A stretch of 16,119 nucleotides of DNA, from contig ML978412.1 in assembly GCA_010015745.1 (NCBI GenBank), positions 1 through 16,119 of the forward strand, given 5' to 3'. Origin of the DNA: Setomelanomma holmii. Taxonomy: Eukaryota > Ascomycota > Dothideomycetes > Pleosporales > Phaeosphaeriaceae. The notes below the pieces were generated by a model. That model did no database searches. It saw only the letters and a list, made by a program, of their open reading frames with translations, and was not told the DNA's origin. The position numbers were made by a program, and so were the translations under genes. Below, in pieces: positions 1-9,618 of the stretch. Position 1 is the stretch's first letter, and each line of letters starts with the position of its first letter.

Positions 1-2
1 AG

Positions 3-179
3 GAGGGCGTGCGCTTAACTACCTTGAAGGAGTTTGCAGCGCGTAGTAATGGGAAGAAGGCGAAAAAGAGCGCGCGTGCTGAAGGCAGTGAGCCGACTCA
101 AAGGCGCTGCAAACGCTGCAGTGAGGTAGGGCACAACTCGCGCACGTGTAAAAAGGAAGCAGAAATAGTCTCTGATTAA
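3..179 (+). pseudogene. C-terminal end of a Fot1/pogo-like transposase with CCHC zinc knuckle (partial)
   Basis: This is the last 58 codons of a reading frame that enters from the left edge and stops at TAA (177-179). It has a lysine/alanine-rich stretch followed by a zinc knuckle, C-x2-C-x4-H-x4-C, with cysteines at 108-110, 117-119 and 147-149 and the histidine at 132-134. It ends in a short acidic tail. The same knuckle in the same C-terminal place occurs in the neighbouring element at 441-728, whose upstream sequence is recognisably a Fot1/pogo DDE transposase; that is how this fragment is identified. The visible part has no stops, so this copy may be less damaged than its neighbour. The catalytic region is off the window, so activity cannot be judged. 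A Gag-like knuckle protein is an alternative, made less likely by the terminal repeat that follows. Confidence 0.7.
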
Positions 180-270
180 TGTAGAGTACCGTACAGTACT
201 GTACAGAACCGCCTTCTACTGTGAGGTTGCGATTTCTACTGTAGGTGACAGTAGATTTTGGTGGGGGCTT

Positions 271-319
271 GGCAGAGTGACCGACTCGCTTGTATGACCG
301 ACTCGCTTGTGAAGTACGT
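271..319 (+). repeat. Terminal repeat of the left pogo-like element, with a 17-bp tandem duplication
   Basis: Two head-to-tail 17-bp units, 278-294 and 295-311, differ only at the last base. The element appears to end with ACGT at 316-319 next to TA at 320-321. Read inward from the end, the pattern is ACGT, nine bases, GCGAG, twelve bases, GCGAG. The same spacing is found on the other side of the TA at 322-357. A terminal inverted repeat with internal direct repeats is typical of Tc1/mariner-superfamily elements, but the partner repeat is outside the window. Confidence 0.65.
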
Positions 320-321
320 TA
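320..321. other. TA dinucleotide shared by two adjacent pogo-like elements
   Basis: The local sequence is ACGT-TA-ACGT, so the left element ends at 319 and the right one starts at 322. Tc1/mariner elements insert at TA and duplicate it, so a single TA between two ends suggests one element inserted into the flanking target duplication of the other, or a rearrangement joining two ends. This reading follows from family knowledge and cannot be proved without the outer flanks. Confidence 0.55.
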
Positions 322-365
322 ACGTGTTTTCTATGCGAGCACCCTACTTAAGCGAGCGCTTTACG
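322..365 (-). repeat. Terminal repeat of the second, leftward pogo-like element
   Basis: Starting at 322 the sequence reads ACGT, nine bases, GCGAG (336-339 region), twelve bases, GCGAG (352-357 region). This is the same architecture and spacing as the mirror-image end at 271-319, although the bases between differ. The matching end expected on the right side of this element was not found in 1940-2400, which agrees with truncation of its 5' side. Confidence 0.55.
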
Positions 366-440
366 AATCGCTAGCTACACGCCTACGCAGCAACTTTGCG
401 CAACACTACAATAGTATTTTGTACTATGCGCTACAGTAGA

Positions 441-1950
441 TTATACTTCAGAATCTTCACTATTATCTGCATCCTCTATTTCTACTGTACAGGTGCAGAA
501 GTTATGCCTAATCTCGCCGCAATAGCTACAGCGCCTCTTAGTGCGCACTCTCTTCGCAGGCGTCTCGCTCTTCTCACAACTACTACCCGCCTTTGCAGCA
601 ATCAGGTTAGATACCTTACTAACTGTTAGAGTCTTCTCTACTCGTACGTACTGCTGCTTACGGCTAGTGCGCTTTGTAATCTCTTTAATAGCGCTTTGCA
701 TACGCGCCTGTTTCTTCTGTAGCAACACTATAATGTGCTATCTGCTAAGCGCCTTTGTTTAGCTGCCTTACTTGTTTGTCTAAGAACTTGCAGAGAAACC
801 TAAGCGCATTTGCATTCTCTATTAAATAAGCGTTAATTGCGCCTCTACCTTGCGGGCGTTGCGCGGTTGTTTTTGCCTTCTAAGTAACGTCGTTCTGTTA
901 GGGTAGAGTTAGCGTACGTAACCTCATCTTAAGCCTAGATAGCACTACTTCTAGGTTGAATAGAACTAGTCTAGCGCCTCTAAATTCTGCGCGAGCGTTC
1001 TTCTTAGTAAATGTTAGCTCGTGGGCAGCTTTAAAGGCTAGTAGAAAGGTTTCTCTGCTAATATAGTAGATGTAGCTGCGCGCTAAGGCTAATGTGCTGT
1101 CGCCATAACTGCGCTTCAACAGCAAGAAGTAAGTAACGTTAAGAGATTGCAGTAAGTGCAATAAGTAAGGCGGTATACAGAGAGTAATAATCTTGTTCTT
1201 CTTGCAGTACTTCTAGAAATAAAGCGAGCAATAGCTCTTGTAGCTGTTAATAATAAGCAATCTATACGCTTCTATAGGCTTCGCATGCGTATTGAAGTGT
1301 TTAAGCTAGGCAAGCACTAGATTATTGCTCGTCTAGCTATTTAGGCTAACTTAGATAATCTAGTCACGTAGTATACCTAGCTCGAACTAGGTAAAGACCA
1401 GAACCTGCCTGCAAAGATAATAAAGAGTAGTACACGCTTTCTAGTTGCTCTAACGCCTTGTACTAGAGTAACCTACTCGTAGTTACTAGGCTGTAGTTTC
1501 TTTGCTTTTCTAGGTTTCTCTAAGCCTGTTACTACAAGCTAAGACGTAATCCTGGCTATTAGAAAGTCTAACTTATTAAATCTCTAGGTATTCTTATCTA
1601 CAATACTTTACTTCGCCTTTATTTAATTGAATAAGCTTAAACTAGAACTAAATAAGCGCTAGGTCCTCGTAGGCAGCTCGCTAGCGATTATACAGACAGC
1701 TCTTCTTAAGCTTAGGTTTACGCTCAACAAAGTTGCTAACCTAGTGTTTGCTAATAGGCTTTCTACCTTACTCTCTAAGTAGTCTATTAGCTGTATCTCG
1801 TATAAGAGCCTTCGTTAGTAGTACGCTACGTAAACTTGCGTTAAGTACACACTGTAGAATGACCTCCTCTTCTAACTTTGTAAGGCATTTGGAGTTTAGC
1901 TCGCAGTTGCGTTAGGCGCGCTTCTCTTAGCGTCGTCGTTGTAACATCCG
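441..1950 (-). pseudogene. Fot1/pogo-like DDE transposase, heavily mutated relic
   Basis: Read on -, this is a near-complete Tc1/mariner (pogo/Fot1) transposase in broken frames. From N to C one sees a basic LQRRR-type stretch near 1947-1930, a helix-turn-helix region (1900-1800), the first catalytic block near 1590-1560, the second near 1260-1230, the third near 1175-1135 (an LLQSLN version of the family's LQPLD), then 898-1161 and 441-728, ending in a CCHC knuckle and acidic tail. The three catalytic aspartate codons read AAT (1575-1577), AAC (1246-1248) and AAC (1138-1140), all asparagine. Many stops sit where Trp or Gln is expected (TGG to TAG, CAG to TAG), histidines read Tyr and prolines read Ser or Leu. 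At least one frameshift lies near 1380. The region is rich in TpA. All of this fits RIP. The 5' end beyond about 1950 is missing, so it is certainly non-functional. Confidence 0.9.
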
Positions 1951-1959
1951 TCACTGCGT

Positions 1960-2555
1960 AAGGGAAAGCCCGCCGTCGCGGAACGCCAACATCACTTTCT
2001 GTGATAATAACGCCAACAGGTGTCGCACAGCTCTGGCGATCTCAGAATAGAGACTTTGGTGGCTTGTCTCCTTATGTACTTTGTATACTTGTCGTAGGCT
2101 TATTAATACCTGACAATACTACAATATACTGCTAGACTGCACTGCGGTGCCTCCTCGCACTAGCTCGGACTTTCCTAAATTTTCGTGCATCTATCTACAA
2201 GCCCATTAGATAATAGATTACTACAAGAAGATTGTAAGCTGAGCATTGCACTGTCTTTGAGAAGCTGATTGCGCTGCATTTGTGAGTTGTTACTTGCTCG
2301 AGCAGCACGGCTATGCAACTAGCCACATCCATGCTGTACAGAAGCGGCCTAGCTGTATTCTAATTGTACCATTTGTTAAGCCTAGCATCATCCACGTTGT
2401 TTGATCGTGCTGCCCTTGTCATCTTTGGGGCCGGTATGATGCAAACGTCCAGACTTGCGATATTCATACCAGAGAGCGGACGACAAAGAAGAAGCCATCT
2501 TCGTTCGCATCAAACAGTCCGTTGTATGCGTCGATTGCAGTTGGTATGACAAAGG
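1960..2555. other. Interval with no recognised gene
   Basis: Composition is ordinary, unlike the TpA-rich relic to the left. Only short open frames occur and none has recognisable content. The left edge reads TGTAACATCC, which resembles the start of some LTRs, but no matching end or target duplication was found, and its first bases also read as part of the transposase. Confidence 0.4.
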
Positions 2556-2559
2556 ATTA

Positions 2560-4850
2560 CAGCGCAGACCCCAACCTCAACTTGTGCTGGTCTTGGAGAT
2601 TTCGACTTCAACCGTGCGCCTGGTTGGCACAGTCTTGTTTCGATGGTGCGGGCCGTATTTGCATTCCTAAATCGGTCGGCGTTAGTTGAGGTCAGAGGGG
2701 ACGAGGCAGCTGGTGCGCTGATTTTAGCGCTTTCGGCAAAGTACGGGAATTTCTCGGGGAGGGTGGGGGTGCTGCCGCCGTTGCTGAAGTTACCGTGGTG
2801 GTGCGCGAGCATTTCTGGATCCTCCTGCGTGATGCGGGACTCGTCGACCGCAGCATACCCATGTGCAGCATAGGGTTGTCAAAGGCGGGCGTCTGGTCAT
2901 CCGGTATCGATAGTCCTGCCCCATTCGTCCACTCAAACTAATAAATGTGTTCAACATTGGACTTGATCAAGTCGATGACGGATTGCTCAACGGCACAAAG
3001 GCGATGTAACAACTTTCGAAACTCATTAATCTTAGACGAGTCATGGAAGCGGAATCTTTCCTGTTCCTTAAGCCTTGAGAAATAGTCCTGAGCAACGAAG
3101 TAAGGAGATTCGGTGCGCAGAGGCAAAAGCGCGAGGACACCGATGCCAAGATGGCCACACCGTTTGATCCCATTTTGTCGCATTGAAATCTTGTTGCGCA
3201 AAGAACCCTCGGTCTCCTTCCTATCTCTCCTATTTATCTCGCCTAGTATCTTGTAAAGCTTCCCGGAACTGAGCTGTTGTCTGTCCCCTTCCCTCATTTC
3301 ATCGATTAGCTCAGCAAACCTATAATCGATCAGCCGTGCTTCGAGAAGGCAAATAATAGCTTCGGAGGAAGAGGCGATGACGTTGTGATGGCAGTTTGCG
3401 ACTTGAGCGTATGCTGATGTAGGCTGCTCTGCTGCGATAGAACGGGTGACACAAGACCCAGCCTACGATTGATTGAGACAATCCTGAGTCTTCTGACTGG
3501 CTTTGGCATCTGGAATTCGCGATGCGGACCAGTTTCCCCAAGTGGAAAGTTCGTCGATCATTTCCTCAAACTCTGGCTTCCATGCTCCTTGAATGCTAAA
3601 GTTATAAAGAGTTGCGCATAGGGTGTAGTGATATTCTCCTTGAGGATCTTTGCGTCACTTGCAATCGCTCCTAGCTCAGCGTGTCGAAATAAGAGGCTCT
3701 TTCCTCGGACTTGAGGTACGGACTTCAGCTCATCGTGTCGCATTTGTCTCGTCGGATTCGGTCTCCGCTCCTTTGTCTCCTCCATTGCTCTTTACTGTAG
3801 AATAAGAGCTTGTCTCCTTGGCATTCCGGGTCGGCGTCCAAGGCGCAGGTGTAGCGGTCGTCTTGACGGGTAATCGCCCGTTTGTCCTAAGAGACGTCTC
3901 CTTTGGCTCTAAAATGCCGAGCCTGATGTGTGGGTGGCTTATCGTTTATCAGCACAGTTCATTCATTCTCAACTTAGTCTCTCTCAAATCCAGCGCCCAT
4001 GGACGTTGTCACCCACTTGTATATCGTGTGCAAATCTTCCTGATGCCTTCGCAACACACCCTGCAACTCTTGCAACTACCGCACACAATCCTACAGAACC
4101 GCGCACAACTCCTCTGAGAACTTCGCCAAAGCTTCGTCAACTTCCGCAGCGTGCTTGCTAAATCAAATTCAGCTCCTTGTCCGCCTGCTTCAGCGCGGTC
4201 ATGATATGCACATCCACGTCGTCGACCATCGCCCGTGCGCAACCTATTTGGCGCTTCTAATTCTGCTTTTTAGCTGCTAGGAAAGCATAAGCAGCGCGCT
4301 GCAAGTCAGTTTGAATTTCGTTCGCGACCTCCTTTGCGCCATATTCTTTGGCAGGGTAAAGATGGTTCTGGAGATAGTGCGCATCCGTTCATCCATATCC
4401 TCAAACCGCTTCCGGTATCCTTTTTCTGTGGTGGCTGCTAATACAGCGATATCTTGCAGTGTGGTCTTGGCCGTGTCTTCGCATTGGACTATCAGAAGAA
4501 CTGCGGTACGCTCAACAGGCTTGCCGCATCACTTCAGAAGCCCTAAGATTCTGTCATCTCTTGTCCAGCTCTGTTGAACCCCTTCTTGCTTCTTGAAAGG
4601 AAGCGAGCTCCCATTAGAAATATCCTGGTAGGAACACTGTAGCGCCGCAGTGGAGCTTTCTACATATGGTTGGAAATTCGCACAACCATCATGTCTTCCA
4701 TGTGCGATATCGCCTCAAGTATCGCTAATTTGTCTCAAACATGAGAGTGTATGTGATTTCGATAATCTGGCTTACATAGAAGATGACCACGCTAGCCCTC
4801 GCCTGCAAGCGTTGCTCTGTATGATGCACAATGGTGTATAATTTGCAAGC
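2560..4850 (-). pseudogene. Decayed protein-coding gene of unknown function (- strand)
   Basis: Protein-like sequence can be followed on - across about 2.3 kb, broken by stops and frameshifts. A long single frame runs from about 4712 to 4264, with one internal TGA at 4529-4531 where Trp is plausible. It contains a segment with ERTAVLLIVQCEDTAKTTLQ followed by a charged helical stretch. A second frame continues at about 4379-4158, a glutamine/glutamate-rich coiled-coil-like piece at 4156-3975, a piece at about 3655-3466, and another frame from about 3417 to 2855 that reads through a TAG near 2938. The last piece, 2866-2560, is rich in Ser, Pro and Ala. The helical, coiled-coil character suggests a large cytosolic or nuclear protein, but I do not recognise the family. 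Whether it is one gene or several is inference; some breaks could be introns. The stops fit C-to-T or G-to-A change. Confidence 0.5.
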
Positions 4851-4859
4851 TAAGACGAG

Positions 4860-5300
4860 TCTAGGACCTGGGAAAGTACCGAAGCGTGCTCAGTAGTGCC
4901 ATGTATATCCTCAAAACCTGTACTTACCACTCAGGAGTCGAGGGAATCTGAAATATCTTGAGGGTATGCTTGACGTGATTAATAATCTACCGACGAGAAT
5001 AGGGATAAGTGCATCGCGAAAGCGTGTCCATGGTTGGCTCAAAAAGTGTAGTCACATAAGACGTCCCTGTTGGGTCAGATATCAAAGCGCACCCTTCGCA
5101 ACAAGGTGGATCCAAGTGATAACATGGAATAGCAAATTAGATGAAACGCAACTTCATTGCTACGTACGTGCAGGACAGGTCGACGAAGTAACCAGCTTTG
5201 AAGAATAGGTTGATCATGCTCTTGGTTCCTCCCACCACACTCAATGAGAAGTGACTGTGACGCGGTTTTGCCTGTTCTCCGTCTAGCTCGCTCTGTAGTA
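4860..5300. other. Interval with no recognised gene
   Basis: Short open frames on both strands (for example 4966-5208 on +) have no recognisable motifs and no supporting splice or promoter context. Nothing repetitive was seen. Confidence 0.3.
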
Positions 5301-5310
5301 GTAGGTATGT

Positions 5311-5670
5311 TTATTTACGATTACTGTCGAAACTTCCGCCACACTTCACATTTTTTGGCCCATTACCTGCGCTGCCTTCTACACTCGGTATCCCAACCAA
5401 CGGTACCACATCCCGATACATCTCGCTTTTCGACAGTGTTGGCGAAGGTGAAATAACTTTACAAGAGGAGAGTAGGGCGAGGGGTGCGATGATCGTTGGT
5501 TGTCCTTGAGAGTGGAAGACCAGCCGTCGTGCACGCTCCTTCACTGTACAACATTGCGCGGCTGTTGTGAGTAAAGCCGCCGGAAAGAAGTTAAAAAGTG
5601 TGAGACTCACCATCACTCGGAATGTCGTCTTGATGCACAGATCTAGCGACAAGCTCTGCACCAACCATTC
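5311..5670 (-). CDS. Possible spliced hypothetical gene, 3' part
   Basis: On -, a textbook fungal intron lies at 5610-5562 (49 bp): donor GTGAGT, a TTTAAC/CTCAC branch-like sequence and acceptor ACAACAG. Removing it joins an upstream frame ending ...DDIPSD (about 5665-5611) to a downstream frame (5561-5311) that stays open for about 83 codons to TAA. The join gives a continuous product with a CC pair just after the junction and a basic RARR stretch. The upstream start is unclear: the candidate ATG is directly preceded by TGA, so another intron probably lies upstream. The unspliced frame is also open from 5679 to 5311 (122 codons), so the intron is not forced by the frame. No family recognised. 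It may be a remnant. Confidence 0.3.
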   Translation of the reverse strand, partial: EWLVQSLSLDLCIKTTFRVMVSLTLFNFFPAALLTTAAQCCTVKERARRLVFHSQGQPTIIAPLALLSSCKVISPSPTLSKSEMYRDVVPLVGIPSVEGSAGNGPKNVKCGGSFDSNRK

Positions 5671-5699
5671 AGGTATCAACTATCTCGAGTGCTGCTCCC

Positions 5700-6065
5700 A
5701 GAGACTTGCAACAAGCGGGACGCTGTTGTTGCACTTGGATCAAGTCCGAGTGTGTACTCTTTGCGCTAGTGAGAGCCTGTTCTCGATCGAGGGTCGAAAA
5801 ATTGTTTCTTCAGGCAAGAATGCGCTTTGACGAATCTTCGTTGCTCTAGGCTAGCCAGAAGATTCGTGTCCCTTGGGTTATTTGGTTCCTTCCGCTTCGT
5901 ATCTGGTCTCCATGTAGCCAGAACCATTGGCAGGAGTCGGCTCAGAACTATCATGCTGCACGTGGCAGTACCTAATAACCACCCGAATGCTGATGTGCGC
6001 TTTCACCAAAGCGGCTACGGACATGTCCGGGCAGGGTTGGCAATGACTCCTGATTTTGATTTGAT
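5700..6065. other. Interval with weak coding signs only
   Basis: Frames on - in 5954-5700 read plausibly but contain stops, and a + frame (5827-6075) has no known motif. Either could be an upstream exon of the possible gene at 5311-5670, but no unique model can be chosen from sequence alone. Confidence 0.25.
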
Positions 6066-6069
6066 GTTT

Positions 6070-6196
6070 CTATAGCAGCTCATCGAGGTTGTTGTTTGTC
6101 TGACGGGATGCGATGACACTCAAAGACCTCTTCTGCGCGCGCTTACGGGCCTCTCCGGTGGCAGGGCCGATGATTCCTGTGAATGATGCTGTTGTT

Positions 6197-6234
<38 letters not shown>

Positions 6235-6666
6235 GCATAGGCTAATCAGCGGCGTAGTGAACGGCGATGAATACACTGGGAGTGCAAATGCAAAGTGACG
6301 ATTTGTCGGAAAGGTTGCGATGCCACTGCGTGGACACGCCTTGTGGGCAAGACCATGCGGGTTGTGCAAAAGCATAAGGGAAGGCGCCGCACATATATCG
6401 CTTTCTCGATTGTTCGGAGCGTGGAATCCCGAGAGCGTTGCGTCGAGGATGCAGTATTCCGGGTGTGCCTGCGAGCGCTTGGGCGTCGTGCCGCATTGAC
6501 CACGATTATGACGCAATGCCCGAGGTTCACACGGCAGGTATATAGATCCTCCGCCAATCTGTAGCGCCAACGCTCCTGCTGTAGAATCGCCCACTCTGAC
6601 ACAGGACTGAGGATGGGAACCCAATTTTAGTCTCACTTCAAATCTGAACGCGCAAGCCTCTCGCAC
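6070..6666 (-). CDS. Hypothetical ORF containing a poly-threonine tract
   Basis: This is an open frame of 198 codons on -. Near its C-terminus it crosses the trinucleotide repeat and encodes a run of threonines, then a basic segment (RKRAQKRS) and a hydrophilic end (NNNLDELL). Two other frames on - and one on + are also open here, so openness alone is weak evidence. A splice acceptor-like TTCACAG sits just after the repeat, so the last about 36 codons could instead be a terminal exon. No family recognised and no signal peptide or membrane segment is clear. Confidence 0.25.
6191..6234. repeat. (GTT)n microsatellite
   Basis: Two GTT units, one ATT unit (6197-6199), then eleven uninterrupted GTT units from 6200 to 6232 plus two bases. 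It reads as ACA/CAA repeats on -. Likely length-polymorphic between isolates. Confidence 0.95.
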
Positions 6667-7800
6667 ACTCGTGCGCCTCTACATAGCGCCGTGCCTCGGC
6701 CTCTGTCTTTGAGTCGTGGAAGCTAAAAGTCGAGGCATGAGGCAACGTGCGAAGATTATGTTAGCTTAAAAAGCTATTTGACGAGCACACAAGGGTCGCT
6801 TTCTGGCTAGGCATCTGGAGCATAATTTCAGGTCCTGTGGGGTATTGAGGGCATGCAGCCGGTAGTAATGTAGCTCTCGCAATCGTTGCACACTAGCTGT
6901 GACGAATGGCGGTTACGCTCGTTGCATCTGCCACGATGAGATTTGCGTCGAGGCCACTTGATTCCAGTCTTGCTATGATTATCTAAAACATGGCCAGGAG
7001 TGCATGAATGAGTACAAGTTGCACCCTCATAATCAGAAATGCATGAAGACAACTGGTTCTCGCCCTCTAATTCACACAATGCGCTGCTATCTCCGATAAA
7101 ACTCCACTGAACATTGTGGATCAGTCTCTCCACAATTACTTTTCACATCTAAGCTGCATGAGCATTTTCATCATCACTTCGCAATGCATCCGAGAATGAA
7201 GACTTCATCATGGGCCAGGTCCTGGGGTATACGCAAGAAGGGCTCTATCGCACTTTCAGCAGTTGGCATATAAAAGAAAACAAGCTTTCCGTCAATAGCA
7301 AGGCACCGGATCTTTAATACAGTCAATATCAATCGTCTCAACTTCTCAGACTCTAGAGCTCTAGGGCAATAGACGAGATGCTTACTAGAGTCAACTGTTG
7401 AAGAAGCGCTGACACTAGATGCAGAATGCCTCACTCATGTCGCTTTCATAGCACACAAAGATCTTGTAATCGAGAGTGCGACATGATTCGATTCGAGAGG
7501 TTACCAATCTAAAATTGACAGCATCAAAGTGTTCAGCGGTTGCCGTGACAGCGTTTGAGGCGAGGAGCTAGCACGCCTCGATTCCATCGGGGCAATGTCG
7601 GCTCCCTGGCGTGTCATGTTAGCTCATAACGGGCCGAGCCGCGACATCGGGCCGGACAGAATTACCTGTTGCAGTTGGTGCAGATGCGGCGCATCACAAT
7701 CGTCACGAAGTAGCTATGCTGCGATGACATGGGGTGAGACGTCTGTACTGACCTGACACCGCGTCTCTTTATCCTCCGCCCTGCAAAGACAACTAGTACC
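6667..7800. other. Gene-poor interval with two anonymous - strand ORFs
   Basis: Two open frames on -, 7434-7174 (86 codons) and 7133-6828 (101 codons), lie in tandem but in different frames. The second is cysteine-rich, with a CNDC pair near its end. No convincing intron joins them, because the gap between them is too short for a normal intron plus frame. I recognise neither. From 7440 to 7800 I see no coding signal, RNA gene or repeat. Confidence 0.25.
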
Positions 7801-8089
7801 TAGCAGAATAGGAGTAGCCGGTTTGATCGATGTCGGAAGTGGGTGTCCGCCATGCCGTCCCGAAATCGTCGCGGCTGCATGTCTTCTACACATATTGTTG
7901 ACCCTTCCTCACGGACCCTCCTTATCCCAAGCGACGAACAAGCAACTCTTGCTGCCCCTTGAAAGGCTTCAGAATCGCTCATCACACGCTCCACTCGCAG
8001 AATACTAGTGTACTCAGGCTGTACAGCCCAAGTGAGGGTCCAGTCTCAGTTCGAATGAAAGCGTATGTCGACGTAGGTATTAGCACGCT

Positions 8090-8675
8090 CACCCTTGCTC
8101 TCGACCACAGTAGCATCGGTCTCCATCAGTCGCCTAGCCCAGCCAATTGATACCAAGTACTACCATTGCGAATGATGAATGTGCACAAAGTATCCTCAAA
8201 GATAGACTGGCCCATGTCCCAGCCAACGTCAAGGCCCATCTGGACAGAGAAATCAACCAATTCCGCCTTCTTCTCCGCGCCGAAGTCCACAAGCTCGAGC
8301 AGAACTGGCCGACCAACCTCATAGTCACTAACGCTAGCGCAATGTACCAGCTCTCGCTTAGTTCTATGACTATGCATAGGTGACTTGCAGTGTTCGTCAC
8401 TCCAAGCATGCGCGGACTCGGTAAAGTCTTCCGTATCTTCGACATCAGCTTCATGCGCCCATAAACAAGCATGAACAGCCGCGCGAACAAGACTCCAAAC
8501 GAGTTGTACCTCTTGCGAATGGAAAGAGGAAGCAGCCTAGCATAGCACGTCTCGCACAGGAGGATAATTTTGAGGTTCGCTGAAACCAACGACATAGTTC
8601 GCACGGTGACACAACAAACCACAAATGAAAACGGTGACAGTTCCCTCAGGACCACAAAGACATATACATTGGTAT
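8090..8675 (+). pseudogene. Possible decayed gene of unknown function
   Basis: A single reading frame on + gives protein-like sequence over about 190 codons with interspersed stops and no shift. It starts with a Ser/Pro/Gln-rich stretch containing two stops, then an open run from about 8141 to 8380 (amphipathic, charged, with a KAHLDREINQFRLLLRAEVH segment). A TGA follows at 8381-8383, then TAA near 8462 and TAG near 8540, and the frame ends with TGA near 8675. Each stop could come from CGA, CAA or CAG by one C-to-T change. The opposite strand carries an open frame of 173 codons (8655-8134), so the assignment is not certain. No domain recognised. Confidence 0.35.
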
Positions 8676-8679
8676 GAAC

Positions 8680-9035
8680 GTGTCATGTCTTGCTGTAAGC
8701 TGCATCTTTGAAGCATACAGCTCGTCAGCAATGTCTCCTAAAGGTAAGGTCTAAGTATCACACATGGGATGAATAGCGAAGAGGGTAACGTCTGCCCATA
8801 CAGCCATCAATACCAAACGTGGGAGGACAGCCTCCAGTCGCCTATAAGGCTTTACATCGTATATGTTGGCTACCGTCGCTTTGGCTGCGACTAAGTGCTC
8901 CTCCTGACTGCTGACCTTCAAACTCTTTCCATTAATTGACGGACTAACACCGTACCACAACCTGATATCCTTGTGCTGATATCGCACTGGAATGTACCGA
9001 GATCAGCCTTCATACTCCATTGGACATATCCGCGC
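8680..9035. other. Interval with no recognised gene
   Basis: A - strand frame (8987-8751) is open but has no motif. This stretch separates the possible pseudogene from the duplicated gene block and shows no clear repeat. Confidence 0.3.
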
Positions 9036-9618
9036 GATCGTCTTCGATGCCGTCATCTCTTATCTTGCGTGCCCGCACATCGCGTACTGTCTGCTGTGGC
9101 ACGTGCAGCTGTGAGTGGATACCTATCACCATGCAAACGACCATGACACACACGTGAACACGCTAGATATAAGACCAAAATCTAAAGCTACCCTGCTCTT
9201 TACTCTCTCATCTCTTCATTTCTTCTCAACCGTGAACTCTCCTACACTGACAGGCTCACTAATCGCCGAAGCCCAGCGTTCAAGGGAAATGCCTCCTCAC
9301 TCGCTTGACGGAGAGCGCTTGAACCAAGTAAGCACAGGCCTCTTATTTGCCTGCCATTACTAATTCAGTCACATATTCGACTTGAACTGGAAGAGGCAGC
9401 CCGCTGCGACTCCGATGAGGCCGAGTCTCTGATCGCGGCCCGTGCTAAAAACAAGGTTATGTGCAAGGCCATCGATTCGGCGCGTGAGTTGATGCGCAAG
9501 CTCGAACCTCAACCACAAGGACCAGCGAGCAGTATTACCGCCGAGCAAAATATATACAAGTGTCTTGATTAACAATCCACAGGGAGTCGCTCCAGCGCCG
9601 GCAACGCCACCAAGCAGC
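9036..9618 (+). repeat. Upstream copy of a diverged direct duplication (promoter plus gene start)
   Basis: This stretch aligns by eye with 10384-10917. Long matching blocks include the region around ACATCGCGT, the segment GAGTGGA-ACCTATCACCATGC, exon 1 length, both introns and the start of exon 3 ending at CAGCGCC. Similarity is clear but well below identity, so the duplication is not recent. The two copies start about 1.35 kb apart in the same orientation. Confidence 0.85.
9168..9173 (+). promoter_or_regulatory. Possible TATA-like element upstream of the duplicated gene
   Basis: TATAAG lies about 120 bp before the proposed ATG and is followed by a CT-rich stretch (about 9195-9232), as often seen before ascomycete starts. 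The second copy has a TATA-like GATATACA in the equivalent place. Weak evidence on sequence alone. Confidence 0.3.

Larger units (their letters stand above)
322..1950 (-). mobile_element. Truncated Fot1/pogo-family DNA transposon
   Basis: The left boundary is set by the ACGT terminus at 322 beside TA 320-321. The transposase relic fills 441-1950. The right limit is uncertain: coding similarity stops between 1940 and 1970, where base composition also changes from TpA-rich to ordinary, and no matching terminal repeat was seen. Confidence 0.7.

Noticed and set aside
441..762. Small + strand ORFs at 396-629 and 541-762
   Set aside because: They are antisense shadows of the transposase C-terminal region on the - strand.
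1941..2130. Possible solo LTR starting TGTAACATCC
   Set aside because: No matching CA end with a target-site duplication was found, and the first bases also read as transposase coding sequence of the adjoining relic.
7550..7620. GC-rich segment with short self-complementary stretches, checked as a possible RNA gene
   Set aside because: No tRNA-like T-loop or acceptor-stem pairing could be made, and no other RNA family was recognised.
8134..8655. 173-codon ORF on the - strand
   Set aside because: Its composition is hydrophobic and basic without a motif, and it lies opposite a frame that reads more like protein; kept only as an alternative.
9115..9363. Longer first exon for the duplicated gene (82-codon frame)
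   Set aside because: The equivalent ATG in the second copy (10463) is not in frame with its exon 1, and the frame runs into the intron; the 13-codon exon with GTAAGC donor is conserved instead.
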